Shown: positions 42,733-51,840, numbered from the stretch's first letter. The stretch is 64,000 nucleotides of DNA from Flavobacterium aquatile LMG 4008 = ATCC 11947 (GCF_000757385.1 NZ_JRHH01000006.1:215758-279757); one strand, 5' to 3'. A program made the numbers and translations. Notes: a model not told the origin generated them from the sequence alone.

Positions 42733-43263
42733 CTATCTTTTAAACATTGGTAATGGATTTAACGGATTTTTAAATAAATTTTTCAGTGTACTTTTCATTA
42801 AAAATGCATGAAATCCCAAACTTGGTAATTGTTGATTTAAAAATTTAATATCCGCTGATTTCACTTCAAATTTTAAAACTCCTTGAGAAACATCAATCCA
42901 ATCTGCTTTTCTAAATATTTCAATGGTTTTATAGTCACTATTTCTGTAACTACTCATTTTATGATGCCAATTAATCATCAAAGTAATTTCTTCAATCCAA
43001 TCTTGTTTATTTGTAGCAATTAAATATTTTTTTGCTTGCTCGATTGATGGATTCAAATAATCAAAAGTTTGATCTGTCCATATTCCGATATCATGAAATA
43101 CCGCTGCAATAGCATACTTCTCATCATTCTTGGTATCATTATCCATCAATTTACAATAACTATATATTCGAGAAACGTGATTTCTATACCGGTTGAAATC
43201 GATACCAATTACTGATTTATAATGACTTAATAATTCATCTATTATTTGATAAGAATAATTCAT
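42733..43263 (-). CDS. HD-domain hydrolase
   Basis: The protein has 176 residues with a conserved FHDIGIW (HD pair) and MINWHHKMSSYR, giving the H...HD...H set of metal ligands of HD phosphohydrolases. Such proteins cleave nucleotides or (p)ppGpp-like molecules; the substrate is not known. It is co-directional with the cupin gene upstream by about 20 nt. Confidence 0.7.
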   Translation of the reverse strand: MNYSYQIIDELLSHYKSVIGIDFNRYRNHVSRIYSYCKLMDNDTKNDEKYAIAAVFHDIGIWTDQTFDYLNPSIEQAKKYLIATNKQDWIEEITLMINWHHKMSSYRNSDYKTIEIFRKADWIDVSQGVLKFEVKSADIKFLNQQLPSLGFHAFLMKSTLKNLFKNPLNPLPMFKR

Positions 43264-43285
43264 ATTGAATAGATTTTTAAATGTT

Positions 43286-43648
43286 TTACTTCAAAATTAC
43301 AAAAATTGATGATCGAATTGCTTTTTTTATATTGCGTGTTCGATGTCCTTTTCCAAAAGTATCTTCCACCAGAAGAATGTCTCCTTGTTCAAAATTTCTA
43401 ATTTCTCCTAATGATGTTTGAATTTCAATTTTACCATCTTGAAGAATGATGTATTGTCTATTGGGAGCTTTGTGAAAGTCAAAATCATAATCGGCTTTTA
43501 CTTTTCTAAAAACTATACCCACTGCTTCTTCCCTATTTGATAGAAAACCAATTTCGCCTTTATCTTGAAGGTCAATTTTTATATTCTCAAAATGACTTTC
43601 TCCATTTTCATCCGCATAAATTCGGGTAACATTATAATAATTTTTCAT
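43286..43648 (-). CDS. cupin-domain protein
   Basis: The protein has 120 residues with a beta-barrel pattern and two motif segments around DFHKAPNRQYIILQDGKIEIQ and EQGDILLVEDTFGKGHRTR. His/Gln/Glu metal ligands are partly present. It lies in an operon with the HD protein. No enzyme activity can be assigned. Confidence 0.65.
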   Translation of the reverse strand: MKNYYNVTRIYADENGESHFENIKIDLQDKGEIGFLSNREEAVGIVFRKVKADYDFDFHKAPNRQYIILQDGKIEIQTSLGEIRNFEQGDILLVEDTFGKGHRTRNIKKAIRSSIFVILK

Positions 43649-43674
43649 TTTATTTATATTTAGATTTAAAAAAA

Positions 43675-43710
43675 GATGCTCATGGATTTCTCATAAATCC
43701 ATAAGCACCT
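43675..43710 (-). terminator. terminator after the hydrolase gene at 43726
   Basis: GCTCATGGATTT (43678-43689) pairs with AAATCCATAAGC (43695-43706); on the minus strand it is followed by a T-run. Confidence 0.8.
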
Positions 43711-43725
43711 AACTAATCAAAACAA

Positions 43726-44358
43726 TCAATTAACTAAATTTTTAATTTGAAACCATTCTACAGCTAAATCTAAATCTAACTGGCTAAGGTTATGACCTGT
43801 ATTTATTGTGAAATTTGTAACATCAAATCCTGCGAAGTTTAAAGCTTCTACATAATTTTCTATTTCGCCAGAACTTACCATTGTATCTTGATTCCCTGAG
43901 GATAAAAATATTGGAGTTTTGTTGAAGTTAAATTGTATCTCTTGATGATGAAAAGGCAACATAGGTCTAAAAAGTATTGCGCCAGCTAGAAAATTTGGAT
44001 GTAAAAACAAAGTTGCACCAGCAATATTAGCTCCGTTTGAATATCCCAAAGCTATAATTTTGGTTGCATCAAATTTTTCTTTTTCAGCTAATTCTTTTAT
44101 AAAAGTCACCATTTCATGAGTTCTAAACTCTAAATCTTCTTCGTCAAAAACACCCATTGCTAATCGTTTAAAGAATCGTGGCATACCATTTTCGTTGGTA
44201 TTTCCTCTTAAACTTAGAATGTTTATATCGCTTCCAAAATAGGTTGCTAACGGAATTAAATCGTGTTCATTTCCTCCAGTTCCATGAAGTAATAAAAGTG
44301 TCATTGCCTCTGGATTTCCAGAAGATTTATAGACGTAATGCATTGGTTGAAAGTCCAT
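43726..44358 (-). CDS. alpha/beta hydrolase, carboxylesterase/phospholipase type
   Basis: The protein has 210 residues with LLLHGTGGNEHDL near the start, nucleophile elbow GYSNGAN with the catalytic Ser, an Asp in the SGNQDTMV block and His in TGHNLS. It belongs to the small YpfH/cytosolic esterase class. It forms a two-gene operon with the VOC gene upstream (6 nt gap) under a Crp-type promoter, a combination known for ring-cleaving dioxygenase plus hydrolase in electrophile or quinone detoxification. Confidence 0.8.
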   Translation of the reverse strand: MDFQPMHYVYKSSGNPEAMTLLLLHGTGGNEHDLIPLATYFGSDINILSLRGNTNENGMPRFFKRLAMGVFDEEDLEFRTHEMVTFIKELAEKEKFDATKIIALGYSNGANIAGATLFLHPNFLAGAILFRPMLPFHHQEIQFNFNKTPIFLSSGNQDTMVSSGEIENYVEALNFAGFDVTNFTINTGHNLSQLDLDLAVEWFQIKNLVN

Positions 44359-44364
44359 GATAAA

Positions 44365-45303
44365 TTAATTTATTTTTACTAAATGTGCTTCAATTTCGGC
44401 ACGACTTGTTTCGTATTGTGGAGGCAATTTTAAGCCTTTACCAAGATTTTCTAATGTTTCATCAACAGTAAAACCTGGGTTATCTGTTGCAATTTCAAAT
44501 AATACTCCGCCTGGTTCTCTAAAATAAAGAGAATGAAAGTATTGACGATCGATTTGTTGGGTAATGCCTAATCCTTTTTCACTGATAATTTTATGAAAAT
44601 GCATTAAGCTTTCGTCATTGTTAACTCTAAAAGCAACGTGATGAACCGAACCATTAGCAACATGTCCACGTTTTTCTTCTGGTAATTCTACTAAATCAAC
44701 AATTGAAGCATTTTCAACAGCAGTTGTAGCATAACGATAACGATTTACAGATTTTTCAATCAATTTGTATCCGAAAATATCAGTAAGAATACTTGCCGTA
44801 GCTTCTATTTTATTTAATGTTAATGTGATGTTGTGAAAGCCTTTTAGAGCAACAGAGGCTTTGATTTCATCTGTTTCCCATGGTTTTCTATTATCATCAG
44901 TAGTTGATTCTATCAATTCTAATTTTAAACCATCTGGATCTAAAAAAGTCACATATTTTTCTCCAAATTTTTCGGATGGTTTGTTGTAAATAACATTGTA
45001 TTTTTCAAAGCGTTCTATCCAAAAATCCAAGCTTCCATTTGGAACAGAATAACCAATTTCTGATGCCATACCAGAACCTCTTCTTGCTTGCTGAATTCCT
45101 TCACCCCATGGGAAAAAAGTTAGAATTGTTCCGGCACTTCCTATTTCGTCACCAAAATAAAAATGGTATGTTCCTGGATCGTCAAAATTGACAGTTTTTT
45201 TAATGAATCGTAATCCTAAAATGTTAGAATAAAAATTAAAGTTTCGTTTGGCATCTCCTGCAATTGCAGTAATATGGTGAATGCCTAAAATTGTATTTTC
45301 CAT
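44365..45303 (-). CDS. VOC-family ring-cleaving dioxygenase/glyoxalase-like protein
   Basis: I place the start at 45303 (MENTILGIHHITAI) because the ATG at 45339 lies in the -7 box. The 312-residue protein has two VOC modules with metal-binding His/Glu residues (IHHITAIAGDA, FLDPDGLKLELIE; FHNITLTL, SLYFREPGGVLFEIA) as in MhqO-type dioxygenases that act on quinones or catechols. It shares an operon with the esterase downstream. Confidence 0.8.
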   Translation of the reverse strand: MENTILGIHHITAIAGDAKRNFNFYSNILGLRFIKKTVNFDDPGTYHFYFGDEIGSAGTILTFFPWGEGIQQARRGSGMASEIGYSVPNGSLDFWIERFEKYNVIYNKPSEKFGEKYVTFLDPDGLKLELIESTTDDNRKPWETDEIKASVALKGFHNITLTLNKIEATASILTDIFGYKLIEKSVNRYRYATTAVENASIVDLVELPEEKRGHVANGSVHHVAFRVNNDESLMHFHKIISEKGLGITQQIDRQYFHSLYFREPGGVLFEIATDNPGFTVDETLENLGKGLKLPPQYETSRAEIEAHLVKIN

Positions 45304-45336
45304 GATGTGTGTTTTTGTTTTAATTAATTTATAGTA

Positions 45337-45383
45337 CAAATTTACAACCGTCGAGTAACCTGTGCATTGAACTAGATTAAGTA
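45337..45383 (-). promoter_or_regulatory. Crp/Fnr-type dyad and -7 box for the VOC-hydrolase operon
   Basis: TACTTAATCTAGTTCAATG (45383-45365), exactly 24 bp, then TTTG (45340-45337) within TAAATTTG. It sets the real start of the VOC gene at 45303. Confidence 0.65.
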
Positions 45384-45398
45384 ATGCGATTTATTTGT

Positions 45399-46763
45399 TT
45401 AAAATTTATATTGCATTGTTAATCCACTTAATACTATATCTTTTCCTGAACCAGAATCTTTAATAAACTTTCCTGTATGAAACCACGTTGTTTCTGCTTT
45501 AAAAGACAAATGATTGGAATATTGATATACTATTAGTCCTGCGATTTGTGAACCTATGAATTTCTCTTTTGAATTAGTTCCTGAGTAGATTAGACGTTGA
45601 TTTGGAGCATAAATTCCGTCATTTTTACTGTATCTCCAAAAGGCATCATAATCTATCGAAAAATTAATTTTAGAATTGATTTCAAAATCTATTGATGGAT
45701 GAATGTCAAACAAATTAGAAGGACCAATTAATGCGGCAAGTCCAAAATAAGCACCTTTTGGAAAAAGCGGATTAAATGTTTCTATAGAATTATCATCATA
45801 CTTTTTATTTCCAGATATAATTTCAGACTTTAATCCGATTGTAGGTTTGAGTATTATATTTTCAAATTGATACGTAGTATTTGATGAGATTGTCCAAGCT
45901 TTAATGTTAAGATTTTCAACTTTTCCAAATTGATAAACGGCTTCAAAATCATAATTGAAATTACCTTTATTTTTCCAGACTCTTGTTCCAATAGTATGCC
46001 GTAGTTCTTTTCTGGTTCCTTCATCAAAATCTGCATTTTTTCTCCAAAATCCTAGATAGTAGATATCAATGTTATTAAATAAAGGAACATTATTTAATAC
46101 AGTATAACTTCCCCATAATTTTGTTTCGTTATTGAATGCATCATCAACTATTTTTTCCCGATTAACAACAGGATGCATATAAAATAGATCTGATTTTATA
46201 TTTTTTGAATTCCAAATAATTTTTATTCCATCAAATGCTAATCGACTATTTGGGAGTTCTCTTACAGCAATCAAACGTTGACTTCCATAAGAAAGTTCTT
46301 GACGTCCAGCACGAAGAATTAGTTGCTTTTGAGAAAGAAAATTTACATCAAAAAAAGCTTGATGAATATCTAACGGATTATTTTCAATTGAGTTTGGGTT
46401 AATTCTTCCGTTTGCATTACTACTCTGCAGTTGAAAAAAGAATCTAAAGGATGAATTCGCATGAAAATCGGCATACAACAAATATCTAGTAAGTATAAAT
46501 CCGTCGTTGTCATTAGATGCATCACCCCAATCTTCATTTTGAATATTAAAATATTGTAATCTAACTTCTCCTCCAGTAGAAATATATGTTGTTTTGTCTT
46601 TATTTACTGGTATGAATTTTAATCGTTTATAATCTGTTTCTACAGAATCATTTTTAAAATAATTTATATCATCATCATAACGCAATGATTTGAACGCAAT
46701 TTTTTGTTGTGCATTTACAATACAATAATTTAAAAGTATAATAAGTGTAAAAAAGCGTTTCAT
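45399..46763 (-). CDS. alginate-export-like outer-membrane porin
   Basis: The protein has 454 residues with a signal peptide (LLNYCIVNAQQ) and a long series of amphipathic strands ending in an aromatic residue, as in the alginate export/OprD-like porins. The C-terminal TMQYKF is typical. It probably forms a diffusion channel. It sits at the end of an operon with DoxX and the amidohydrolase, and may import the substrate of that enzyme. Confidence 0.65.
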   Translation of the reverse strand: MKRFFTLIILLNYCIVNAQQKIAFKSLRYDDDINYFKNDSVETDYKRLKFIPVNKDKTTYISTGGEVRLQYFNIQNEDWGDASNDNDGFILTRYLLYADFHANSSFRFFFQLQSSNANGRINPNSIENNPLDIHQAFFDVNFLSQKQLILRAGRQELSYGSQRLIAVRELPNSRLAFDGIKIIWNSKNIKSDLFYMHPVVNREKIVDDAFNNETKLWGSYTVLNNVPLFNNIDIYYLGFWRKNADFDEGTRKELRHTIGTRVWKNKGNFNYDFEAVYQFGKVENLNIKAWTISSNTTYQFENIILKPTIGLKSEIISGNKKYDDNSIETFNPLFPKGAYFGLAALIGPSNLFDIHPSIDFEINSKINFSIDYDAFWRYSKNDGIYAPNQRLIYSGTNSKEKFIGSQIAGLIVYQYSNHLSFKAETTWFHTGKFIKDSGSGKDIVLSGLTMQYKF

Positions 46764-46768
46764 AAAAT

Positions 46769-47194
46769 TTATTTTTTTGTAAAATAATTATCCAAAGAAT
46801 ATTTTCCAGGACCAAGTAATGCTATCAAAATGAAGCTTACGCTATACATAAACGGAACATCTTTTATAGCAATAGTATCATTAAAATGAAGAATGAAATA
46901 ACCAGTTAATGTTACTGCTAAAATGGGAAGAGTTGCTAATCTAGTAAACAAACCAACAACAATAAATAGCGGCATAATAATATTTGCACTTGTTGCAAAG
47001 ACTTGATTTAGTACTTCTGGTAAACCAAAAGGATTTGGAACAATTTCGGCTGAAGTTACACCAATTCCTAGTTTTTTTAGTCCATGTGCTACAATTAATT
47101 CTGCGGATATTGCAACTCTAAATAAGAGTAAAGTAAAATTATTTAAATTACTACCTAGATTACTTTGCATCAAGTGAAATAGTATTTTTTTCAT
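46769..47194 (-). CDS. DoxX family membrane protein
   Basis: The protein has 141 residues with four membrane helices (about 22-42, 68-88, 90-108 and 118-135) and the family's charged loop LIVAHGLKKLGIG. It lies 3 nt after the amidohydrolase and 5 nt before the porin, so it is part of one operon. A link to membrane redox chemistry is family knowledge only. Confidence 0.75.
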   Translation of the reverse strand: MKKILFHLMQSNLGSNLNNFTLLLFRVAISAELIVAHGLKKLGIGVTSAEIVPNPFGLPEVLNQVFATSANIIMPLFIVVGLFTRLATLPILAVTLTGYFILHFNDTIAIKDVPFMYSVSFILIALLGPGKYSLDNYFTKK

Positions 47195-47197
47195 GAT

Positions 47198-48979
47198 TTA
47201 TTTTTTTTGATAACCTCCATAGAAATTCACCGGACTCCAAGCTGGCTCTGCTTTTGGGATTGTTGGAGCATATTTAGAAAATTCTTCAGTTCCGTAAACC
47301 ACTTTACCATCAAGAATTGTTAAACGAGAGGTAATTTCTTTAATTTTTTCAGAATCAACTGTTAAATAATCATCGGATAAAACAGCAATATCAGCCAAAT
47401 AACCTTCTTTAATAGTTGCTCTGTCTTTATCCTGATGAATTAATGAAGCACTTCCTTGTGTGTAAATTTTTAAGGCTTTAATTCGATCCAACTGATTTTC
47501 TTTGGCAGCAAATTCAATTCCACCAATAGATTTTCCAGTAACTAACCAGTATAAACCAACCCATGGATTGTAGCTTGCCACACGTGTTCCATCGGTTCCG
47601 CCACCAATAGGCAAACCTAAATCAATCATTTTTTTAATTGGAGGAGTATTTAAAGCCGCTTTTTTTCCGTAACGAGAAATAAAAGTTTCTGCTTGGTATA
47701 CCATTCTATGCTGAATTGCTATTCCACCACCTAATGCTTTGATGCGAATTAGATTTTCATCGGAAACAGTTTCGGCGTGATCAAAAAACCATATTAATCC
47801 GTTTAATGGAGTTTCTTTATTTACTTCTTCAATTACATTTAAAAAACGAGTAATACTTTCGTTGTAGGTTGCATGCAATCTAAAAGGCCAACGATTTTTG
47901 ACTAAAGTTCCAATTACAGCTTTTAGTTGTGTTTCCATTACAGCAGGTAATTCTGGACGTGGTTTAGTGAAATTTTCAAAATCGCCACCCGAAGCTACAA
48001 GATTTTCGCCTCCACCTTGAACGTAATACTCTGTTGGTTTATCGTCATGGTCGTCGTGTTCTTCAATTTCGACCATTCCAATCCATTTTTGATAATCTTC
48101 TAATTCTTTACCTGGTTTTTGTGCAAAAAGATAGTAAGGTAATCGAACTGTTAGCTGATTGGTTTTAGAAAGAGAATCGGTTATTGCATAATCATCTGGG
48201 AAATTTTGAAAACCTCCGCCGGCATCCATTACGCTAGTTACACCAAGAGAATTTAATTCGGACATAAATAATTTAGTCGAATTTACTTTTTCGGAAGCAG
48301 ATAATTCTGGAAGTTTGGCTAAAGTAGAATATAAAATAAAGGCATTTGGTTCAGCTACTAATAATCCTGTAGGTTGCCCAAATCGATCTTTTTGAATTAA
48401 TCCACCATTTGGATTTGGTGTATCTTCTGTAATTGCTAGTTTTTTAATAGCTGCTTTATTCAAATAGGCTTCACCATAAAGATTTAAAACAAAAGTTGGA
48501 GTATTTCCTGTTGCTTCATTGATTTCATCAAGTGTTGGTTTTCTCTTTTCTTCAAATTGATGTTCTGTCCATCCGCCGACAACGCGAACCCATTGGCCTT
48601 CTGGAGTTCTTTGAGCTTGCTCTCTCAACATTCGCAAAGCTCGATTCAATGTTTTTACACCATCCCAACGTAATTCTGTATTGTAAAAGCGTCCGCCACG
48701 AATAACATGAAGATGTGAATCATATAAACCTGGAATTACAGTTTTTCCTTTAGCATCGATTACTACTGAAGTTCTGTTTTTGTACTTTAATACTTGCGAA
48801 GTAGTTCCTACTGCAATAATTTTATCACCTTTAATAGCAATTGCTTGAGCAAATGGTTTGTTATTGTCAAGTGTAATTACTTTAGCATTTGTAATAATTA
48901 GATTTGCTTTTTTTTGTGCAAATGAATTTATTGTAATTGATAAAATGAAAAGTATAGAAATGTATATAGTATTTTTCAT
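47198..48979 (-). CDS. exported amidohydrolase (YtcJ-like, Amidohydro_3 family)
   Basis: The protein has 593 residues with a signal peptide (FILSITINSFAQ) and the composite metal-binding motifs DSHLHVI, HATYNESI, WFFDHAE and GGGTDGTR of the amidohydrolase superfamily. A long insertion around residues 300-335 includes an acid cluster (EEHDDHDDK). It hydrolyses C-N bonds in a periplasmic substrate. The downstream porin and DoxX protein are in the same operon. Confidence 0.8.
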   Translation of the reverse strand: MKNTIYISILFILSITINSFAQKKANLIITNAKVITLDNNKPFAQAIAIKGDKIIAVGTTSQVLKYKNRTSVVIDAKGKTVIPGLYDSHLHVIRGGRFYNTELRWDGVKTLNRALRMLREQAQRTPEGQWVRVVGGWTEHQFEEKRKPTLDEINEATGNTPTFVLNLYGEAYLNKAAIKKLAITEDTPNPNGGLIQKDRFGQPTGLLVAEPNAFILYSTLAKLPELSASEKVNSTKLFMSELNSLGVTSVMDAGGGFQNFPDDYAITDSLSKTNQLTVRLPYYLFAQKPGKELEDYQKWIGMVEIEEHDDHDDKPTEYYVQGGGENLVASGGDFENFTKPRPELPAVMETQLKAVIGTLVKNRWPFRLHATYNESITRFLNVIEEVNKETPLNGLIWFFDHAETVSDENLIRIKALGGGIAIQHRMVYQAETFISRYGKKAALNTPPIKKMIDLGLPIGGGTDGTRVASYNPWVGLYWLVTGKSIGGIEFAAKENQLDRIKALKIYTQGSASLIHQDKDRATIKEGYLADIAVLSDDYLTVDSEKIKEITSRLTILDGKVVYGTEEFSKYAPTIPKAEPAWSPVNFYGGYQKK

Positions 48980-48995
48980 GATAAATTTTGGATTA

Positions 48996-49029
48996 AAAAA
49001 GCGGATATTTTAGAAATATCCGCTTTTAT
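48996..49029 (-). terminator. terminator after the isochorismatase-like gene
   Basis: AAAAGCGGATATTT (48997-49010) pairs with AAATATCCGCTTTT (49014-49027), and a T-run follows on the minus strand. Some read-through into the amidohydrolase operon is likely because no other promoter is seen. Confidence 0.8.
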
Positions 49030-49035
49030 TATTTA

Positions 49036-49725
49036 TTAGTGTTTTATTACTGCACGAGAGTATTGAATTCCAATTCCGTATGAGCCACCATATTTTACAA
49101 CTAAATCAGTTACTGCTTTATAAGTTTCACCTCTTGCCCAATCACGTTGTAATTCTAATAAATATTGTAAAGAAGTAATTGGTTTTGCTCCAGCTTGAAC
49201 CATTCTTGTTACTGCCATTTCGTGAGCTTCTTTAGAAACGTCACCACTTGCATCGGTTACAACATATACTGTATAACCGTCATTGATTGCAGATAATACT
49301 GGTCCAACTATACAAACGCTAGTCCATAAACCACCGAATACAATTGTTTTTTTACCTTTACCAACTATAGCTTTGTAAGCATTTACATCTTCCCAAGTGT
49401 TCATTGTTGTACGGTCAATATAGTTAGAAGTTGCTTTTGGGTAGAATTCTTGAACTTCTGGAAAAACTGGTCCGCTAAATGATTCTTCTGCTACTGTTGT
49501 TACCACGGTTGGAACTTTGAAGATTTTAGAAGCACCAGCTATTAAAGCAGTATTGTTTCTAAGTTGTTCAATGCTAATACTTGTTACTGGAAATGCCATT
49601 TGGCTTTCATAATCAACCAAAACTAATGTATGATTGGTTGGGTTCAATAGGCTTGGACTTGGTTTTTGAGCGAATGCTACGATTGATCCTAATGCTAAAA
49701 CTGTTGTTAAAATTATTTTTTTCAT
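49036..49725 (-). CDS. exported isochorismatase-like cysteine hydrolase
   Basis: The protein has 229 residues with a signal peptide (TTVLALGSIVAFAQ). Asp38 in LVLVDYE and Cys138 in WTSVCIVGP match the catalytic pair of isochorismatase-type hydrolases; the expected Lys is replaced or shifted. Such enzymes cleave amides or vinyl ethers. Export is unusual for the family. It follows YceI on the same transcript. Confidence 0.75.
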   Translation of the reverse strand: MKKIILTTVLALGSIVAFAQKPSPSLLNPTNHTLVLVDYESQMAFPVTSISIEQLRNNTALIAGASKIFKVPTVVTTVAEESFSGPVFPEVQEFYPKATSNYIDRTTMNTWEDVNAYKAIVGKGKKTIVFGGLWTSVCIVGPVLSAINDGYTVYVVTDASGDVSKEAHEMAVTRMVQAGAKPITSLQYLLELQRDWARGETYKAVTDLVVKYGGSYGIGIQYSRAVIKH

Positions 49726-49762
49726 GATATTTGTAATTTGAAATTATTAATTAAGTTATTAT

Positions 49763-50293
49763 TTATTGTTTTATAAATTGTAATTCAATGTTTAGACGAA
49801 CTTCTTCACTCACTAATACGCCACCAGTTTCTAAAGCAGCATTCCAGTTTAGATTCCAATCTTTACGGTTGATTTTGCCTGAGATGATAAATCCAGCTTT
49901 TGTATTTCCCCATGGATCTTTCATAAGTCCGCTAAACTCAGTATCTAATTGTACTTGTTTTGTAACTCCGTGAAGCGTTAAGTTTCCTTTTAGTTCAAAA
50001 TCTGCTTCATCAATTTTTTTGAAAGAAGTAGCTTCAAATTTAATTTCTGGAAATTGTTCTGCATCAAAGAAATCGGCACTTAAAAGGTGCGCATCACGAT
50101 CTGTGTTTCCTGTTGTAATAGAATCAATGGCACCACTGAATTCTATTTTTGCATTTTCAAAATCATCACCTTCTGTTTCAATACTTGCTGAATAGTTTTG
50201 AAACTTTCCAGTAACATTTGTAAACATCATGTGTTTTACTTTAAATCCTATTTCTGAATGTGTAGGATCGATTAACCATTTTTTTGTTGACAT
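49763..50293 (-). CDS. YceI family lipid-binding protein
   Basis: The protein has 176 residues with the complete lipocalin-like pattern (WLIDPTHSEIGFKVKHMM, TEFSGLMKDPWGNTKAGF, GKINRKDWNLNWNAALETGG). The family binds polyisoprenoids. No signal peptide is present, so it is cytoplasmic here. It is the first gene behind two tandem dyad promoters and is followed by the exported hydrolase. Confidence 0.85.
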   Translation of the reverse strand: MSTKKWLIDPTHSEIGFKVKHMMFTNVTGKFQNYSASIETEGDDFENAKIEFSGAIDSITTGNTDRDAHLLSADFFDAEQFPEIKFEATSFKKIDEADFELKGNLTLHGVTKQVQLDTEFSGLMKDPWGNTKAGFIISGKINRKDWNLNWNAALETGGVLVSEEVRLNIELQFIKQ

Positions 50294-50364
50294 AATTTTT
50301 TTATTTTAATGTTATTAAATTTTTAATTGTAAAAGTTTATTTGTTTTCTTATTAATTTACACTG

Positions 50365-50411
50365 CAAAGTTGCGATCTAATTAATTTGTGTGCATTGAAC
50401 TAGAACAAGAA
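50365..50411 (-). promoter_or_regulatory. Crp/Fnr-type dyad and -7 box for YceI (proximal)
   Basis: TTCTTGTTCTAGTTCAATG (50411-50393), exactly 24 bp, then TTTG (50368-50365). The 19-mer is identical to that before the pirin gene. Confidence 0.65.
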
Positions 50412-50467
50412 AAAAAAGTACTTTAATTTTCGTTTTTGAAGCAATATTTTATCACTCATTAACAAGA

Positions 50468-50514
50468 CAAAATTATAATCATAATGGAAACTGTGCATTG
50501 AACTAGTACAAGAA
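50468..50514 (-). promoter_or_regulatory. Crp/Fnr-type dyad and -7 box, second promoter upstream of YceI
   Basis: TTCTTGTACTAGTTCAATG (50514-50496), exactly 24 bp, then TTTG (50471-50468) in TAATTTTG. It faces the same way, 103 bp further out. No gene lies between them. Confidence 0.6.
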
Positions 50515-50683
50515 AATCGTATTGACATTTGATTTGCAAAAATTAAGCCTTGTGCACAATTTACTGATTAACAACACGTTAGATTAATTTAAATTAAATA
50601 AATTCATTATATTTCGTTAATTTTGTAAAAAAGTCATTTTATTTGGCTAAAAGAGATGTATCATTAAGATGTTATTAAAAATA

Positions 50684-50721
50684 AAAAAGACCTTCTCAAT
50701 TTGAATTAAGAAGGTCTTTCA
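50684..50721 (-). terminator. terminator after the 50762 gene
   Basis: AAAGACCTTCT (50686-50696) pairs with AGAAGGTCTTT (50709-50719), followed on the minus strand by a T-run. Confidence 0.85.
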
Positions 50722-50761
50722 GTACTATTTATTAAAATAGAATCTGATCTGATTTTAAATT

Positions 50762-51208
50762 TTATTTTTCAATTTCGGTATTGATTTTCGCATCTTCTAA
50801 TATATTAAGTTCAAGAAATTTACCATCTTTAGCTATTAAAAAATTTGATTTTATAATAGAATCATTTACATCATAAAATGTAACTTTAATTCTATTACCC
50901 CTTTTTTCTTTGCTATTACTTGTTATAATAAACTTTTTTAAGGATGGTAATTTTTGAATTAAGATAGGTAAAATCATAGATTCCATACCATCTGGTAAGC
51001 CTTTAATAGTATATCCGTTTGCAAGATAAGGTTTTAATGAATCTATTTTTTTTTGATTTATTGCCTTTTTAACGATACCGATTCTTTTTTCAAAATCAAT
51101 TTCTTTATTGTTGCAAGAAGATATTGTGAGTAGAAGAATAGAGAAAATGACTAATCTTTTAAAAATAATTGTATGTAATTGACCGATAAATAGTTTAGCG
51201 TTTTTCAT
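50762..51208 (-). CDS. small lipoprotein, NTF2-like paralogue B
   Basis: The protein has 148 residues and a lipoprotein signal (LLLTISSCNNKE). The mature part KKIDSLKPYLANGYTIKGLPDGMESMILPIL aligns with the 51936 product (KLNKTLAIGYTIKGLPKGIEALALPQI), with FLIAKDGKFLELNILED at the end matching its LLIDRQGKIKELNLLEN. It is the third gene of the minus-strand group. It differs from its neighbour by a lipid anchor. Confidence 0.6.
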   Translation of the reverse strand: MKNAKLFIGQLHTIIFKRLVIFSILLLTISSCNNKEIDFEKRIGIVKKAINQKKIDSLKPYLANGYTIKGLPDGMESMILPILIQKLPSLKKFIITSNSKEKRGNRIKVTFYDVNDSIIKSNFLIAKDGKFLELNILEDAKINTEIEK

Positions 51209-51240
51209 GATTATAAATGTAATAAATTATATTAAAGCAA

Positions 51241-51278
51241 CAAAAAGCTAAACCATTTTGTATTGGGATAGCTTTTTG
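51241..51278 (-). terminator. terminator after the 51296 gene
   Basis: CAAAAAGCTA (51241-51250) pairs with TAGCTTTTTG (51269-51278). The T-run on the minus strand is short, so read-through into the 50762 gene is likely. Confidence 0.7.
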
Positions 51279-51295
51279 CGAGTAGAAATTTTGTT

Positions 51296-51730
51296 TTATT
51301 TTTCACCAATACTGCTTTCTACTTTTGTAGCATCACTCAAGATATCCAAATCAATTACAATTCCTTTAGAGTTGAAGGTAAAATATTGTACTCTTTTATC
51401 TCTTTCTTTGTAGAAATATTCTGTAGTGATTTTTTGATTGTCACCAATTTTTTCGATTTTTATTACTTTATAACTATCTGGTACTGGTATTTGCGCCAAT
51501 ACTTGTGGTATTACCATATCATTCATTCCTAATGGAATGTTTTCAGATATTTTAACCTCATCGTCTAATAACGGTTTAAGTGTTTCGTAATCTTGATTTT
51601 TAAAGCCAGTAAAAAGAATGTCTAATTCTTTTGTTAAGTCTTTTTGTTGTGCAAATGATACATTTGAGACTAAAATTCCAGCTATAAGTAAACTGAAAAG
51701 GATACCTGTTTTATTGAAAATTGTTTTCAT
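51296..51730 (-). CDS. small secreted protein, NTF2-like paralogue C
   Basis: I place the start at ATG 51730 because the ORF's TTG at 51760 is inside the -7 box. The 144-residue protein has a signal peptide (LLIAGILVSNVSFAQQ) and the paralogue core ILFTGFKNQDYETLKPLL ... KRVQYFTFNSKGIVIDL. The -7 box and the four-unit operator lie directly upstream, so it is a target of the OmpR-type regulator. Confidence 0.65.
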   Translation of the reverse strand: MKTIFNKTGILFSLLIAGILVSNVSFAQQKDLTKELDILFTGFKNQDYETLKPLLDDEVKISENIPLGMNDMVIPQVLAQIPVPDSYKVIKIEKIGDNQKITTEYFYKERDKRVQYFTFNSKGIVIDLDILSDATKVESSIGEK

Positions 51731-51757
51731 GATAAAATGTTTTAAATTAATATGATA

Positions 51758-51822
51758 CAAATGTATTTTGAATCTTGAATATGTACTGTTATGAAGTATT
51801 ATGGAGTGTTATTTAGTGTTAA
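51758..51822 (-). promoter_or_regulatory. OmpR-type tandem-repeat operator and promoter for the 51730 gene
   Basis: Coding strand: TTAACACTAA, ATAACACTCC, ATAATACTTC, ATAACAGTAC in four 10-bp units (51822-51783), with the first 16 bases followed after exactly 45 bp by TTTG (51761-51758). Confidence 0.75.
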
Positions 51823-51840
51823 ATGGGTTAAAAATTTAGT

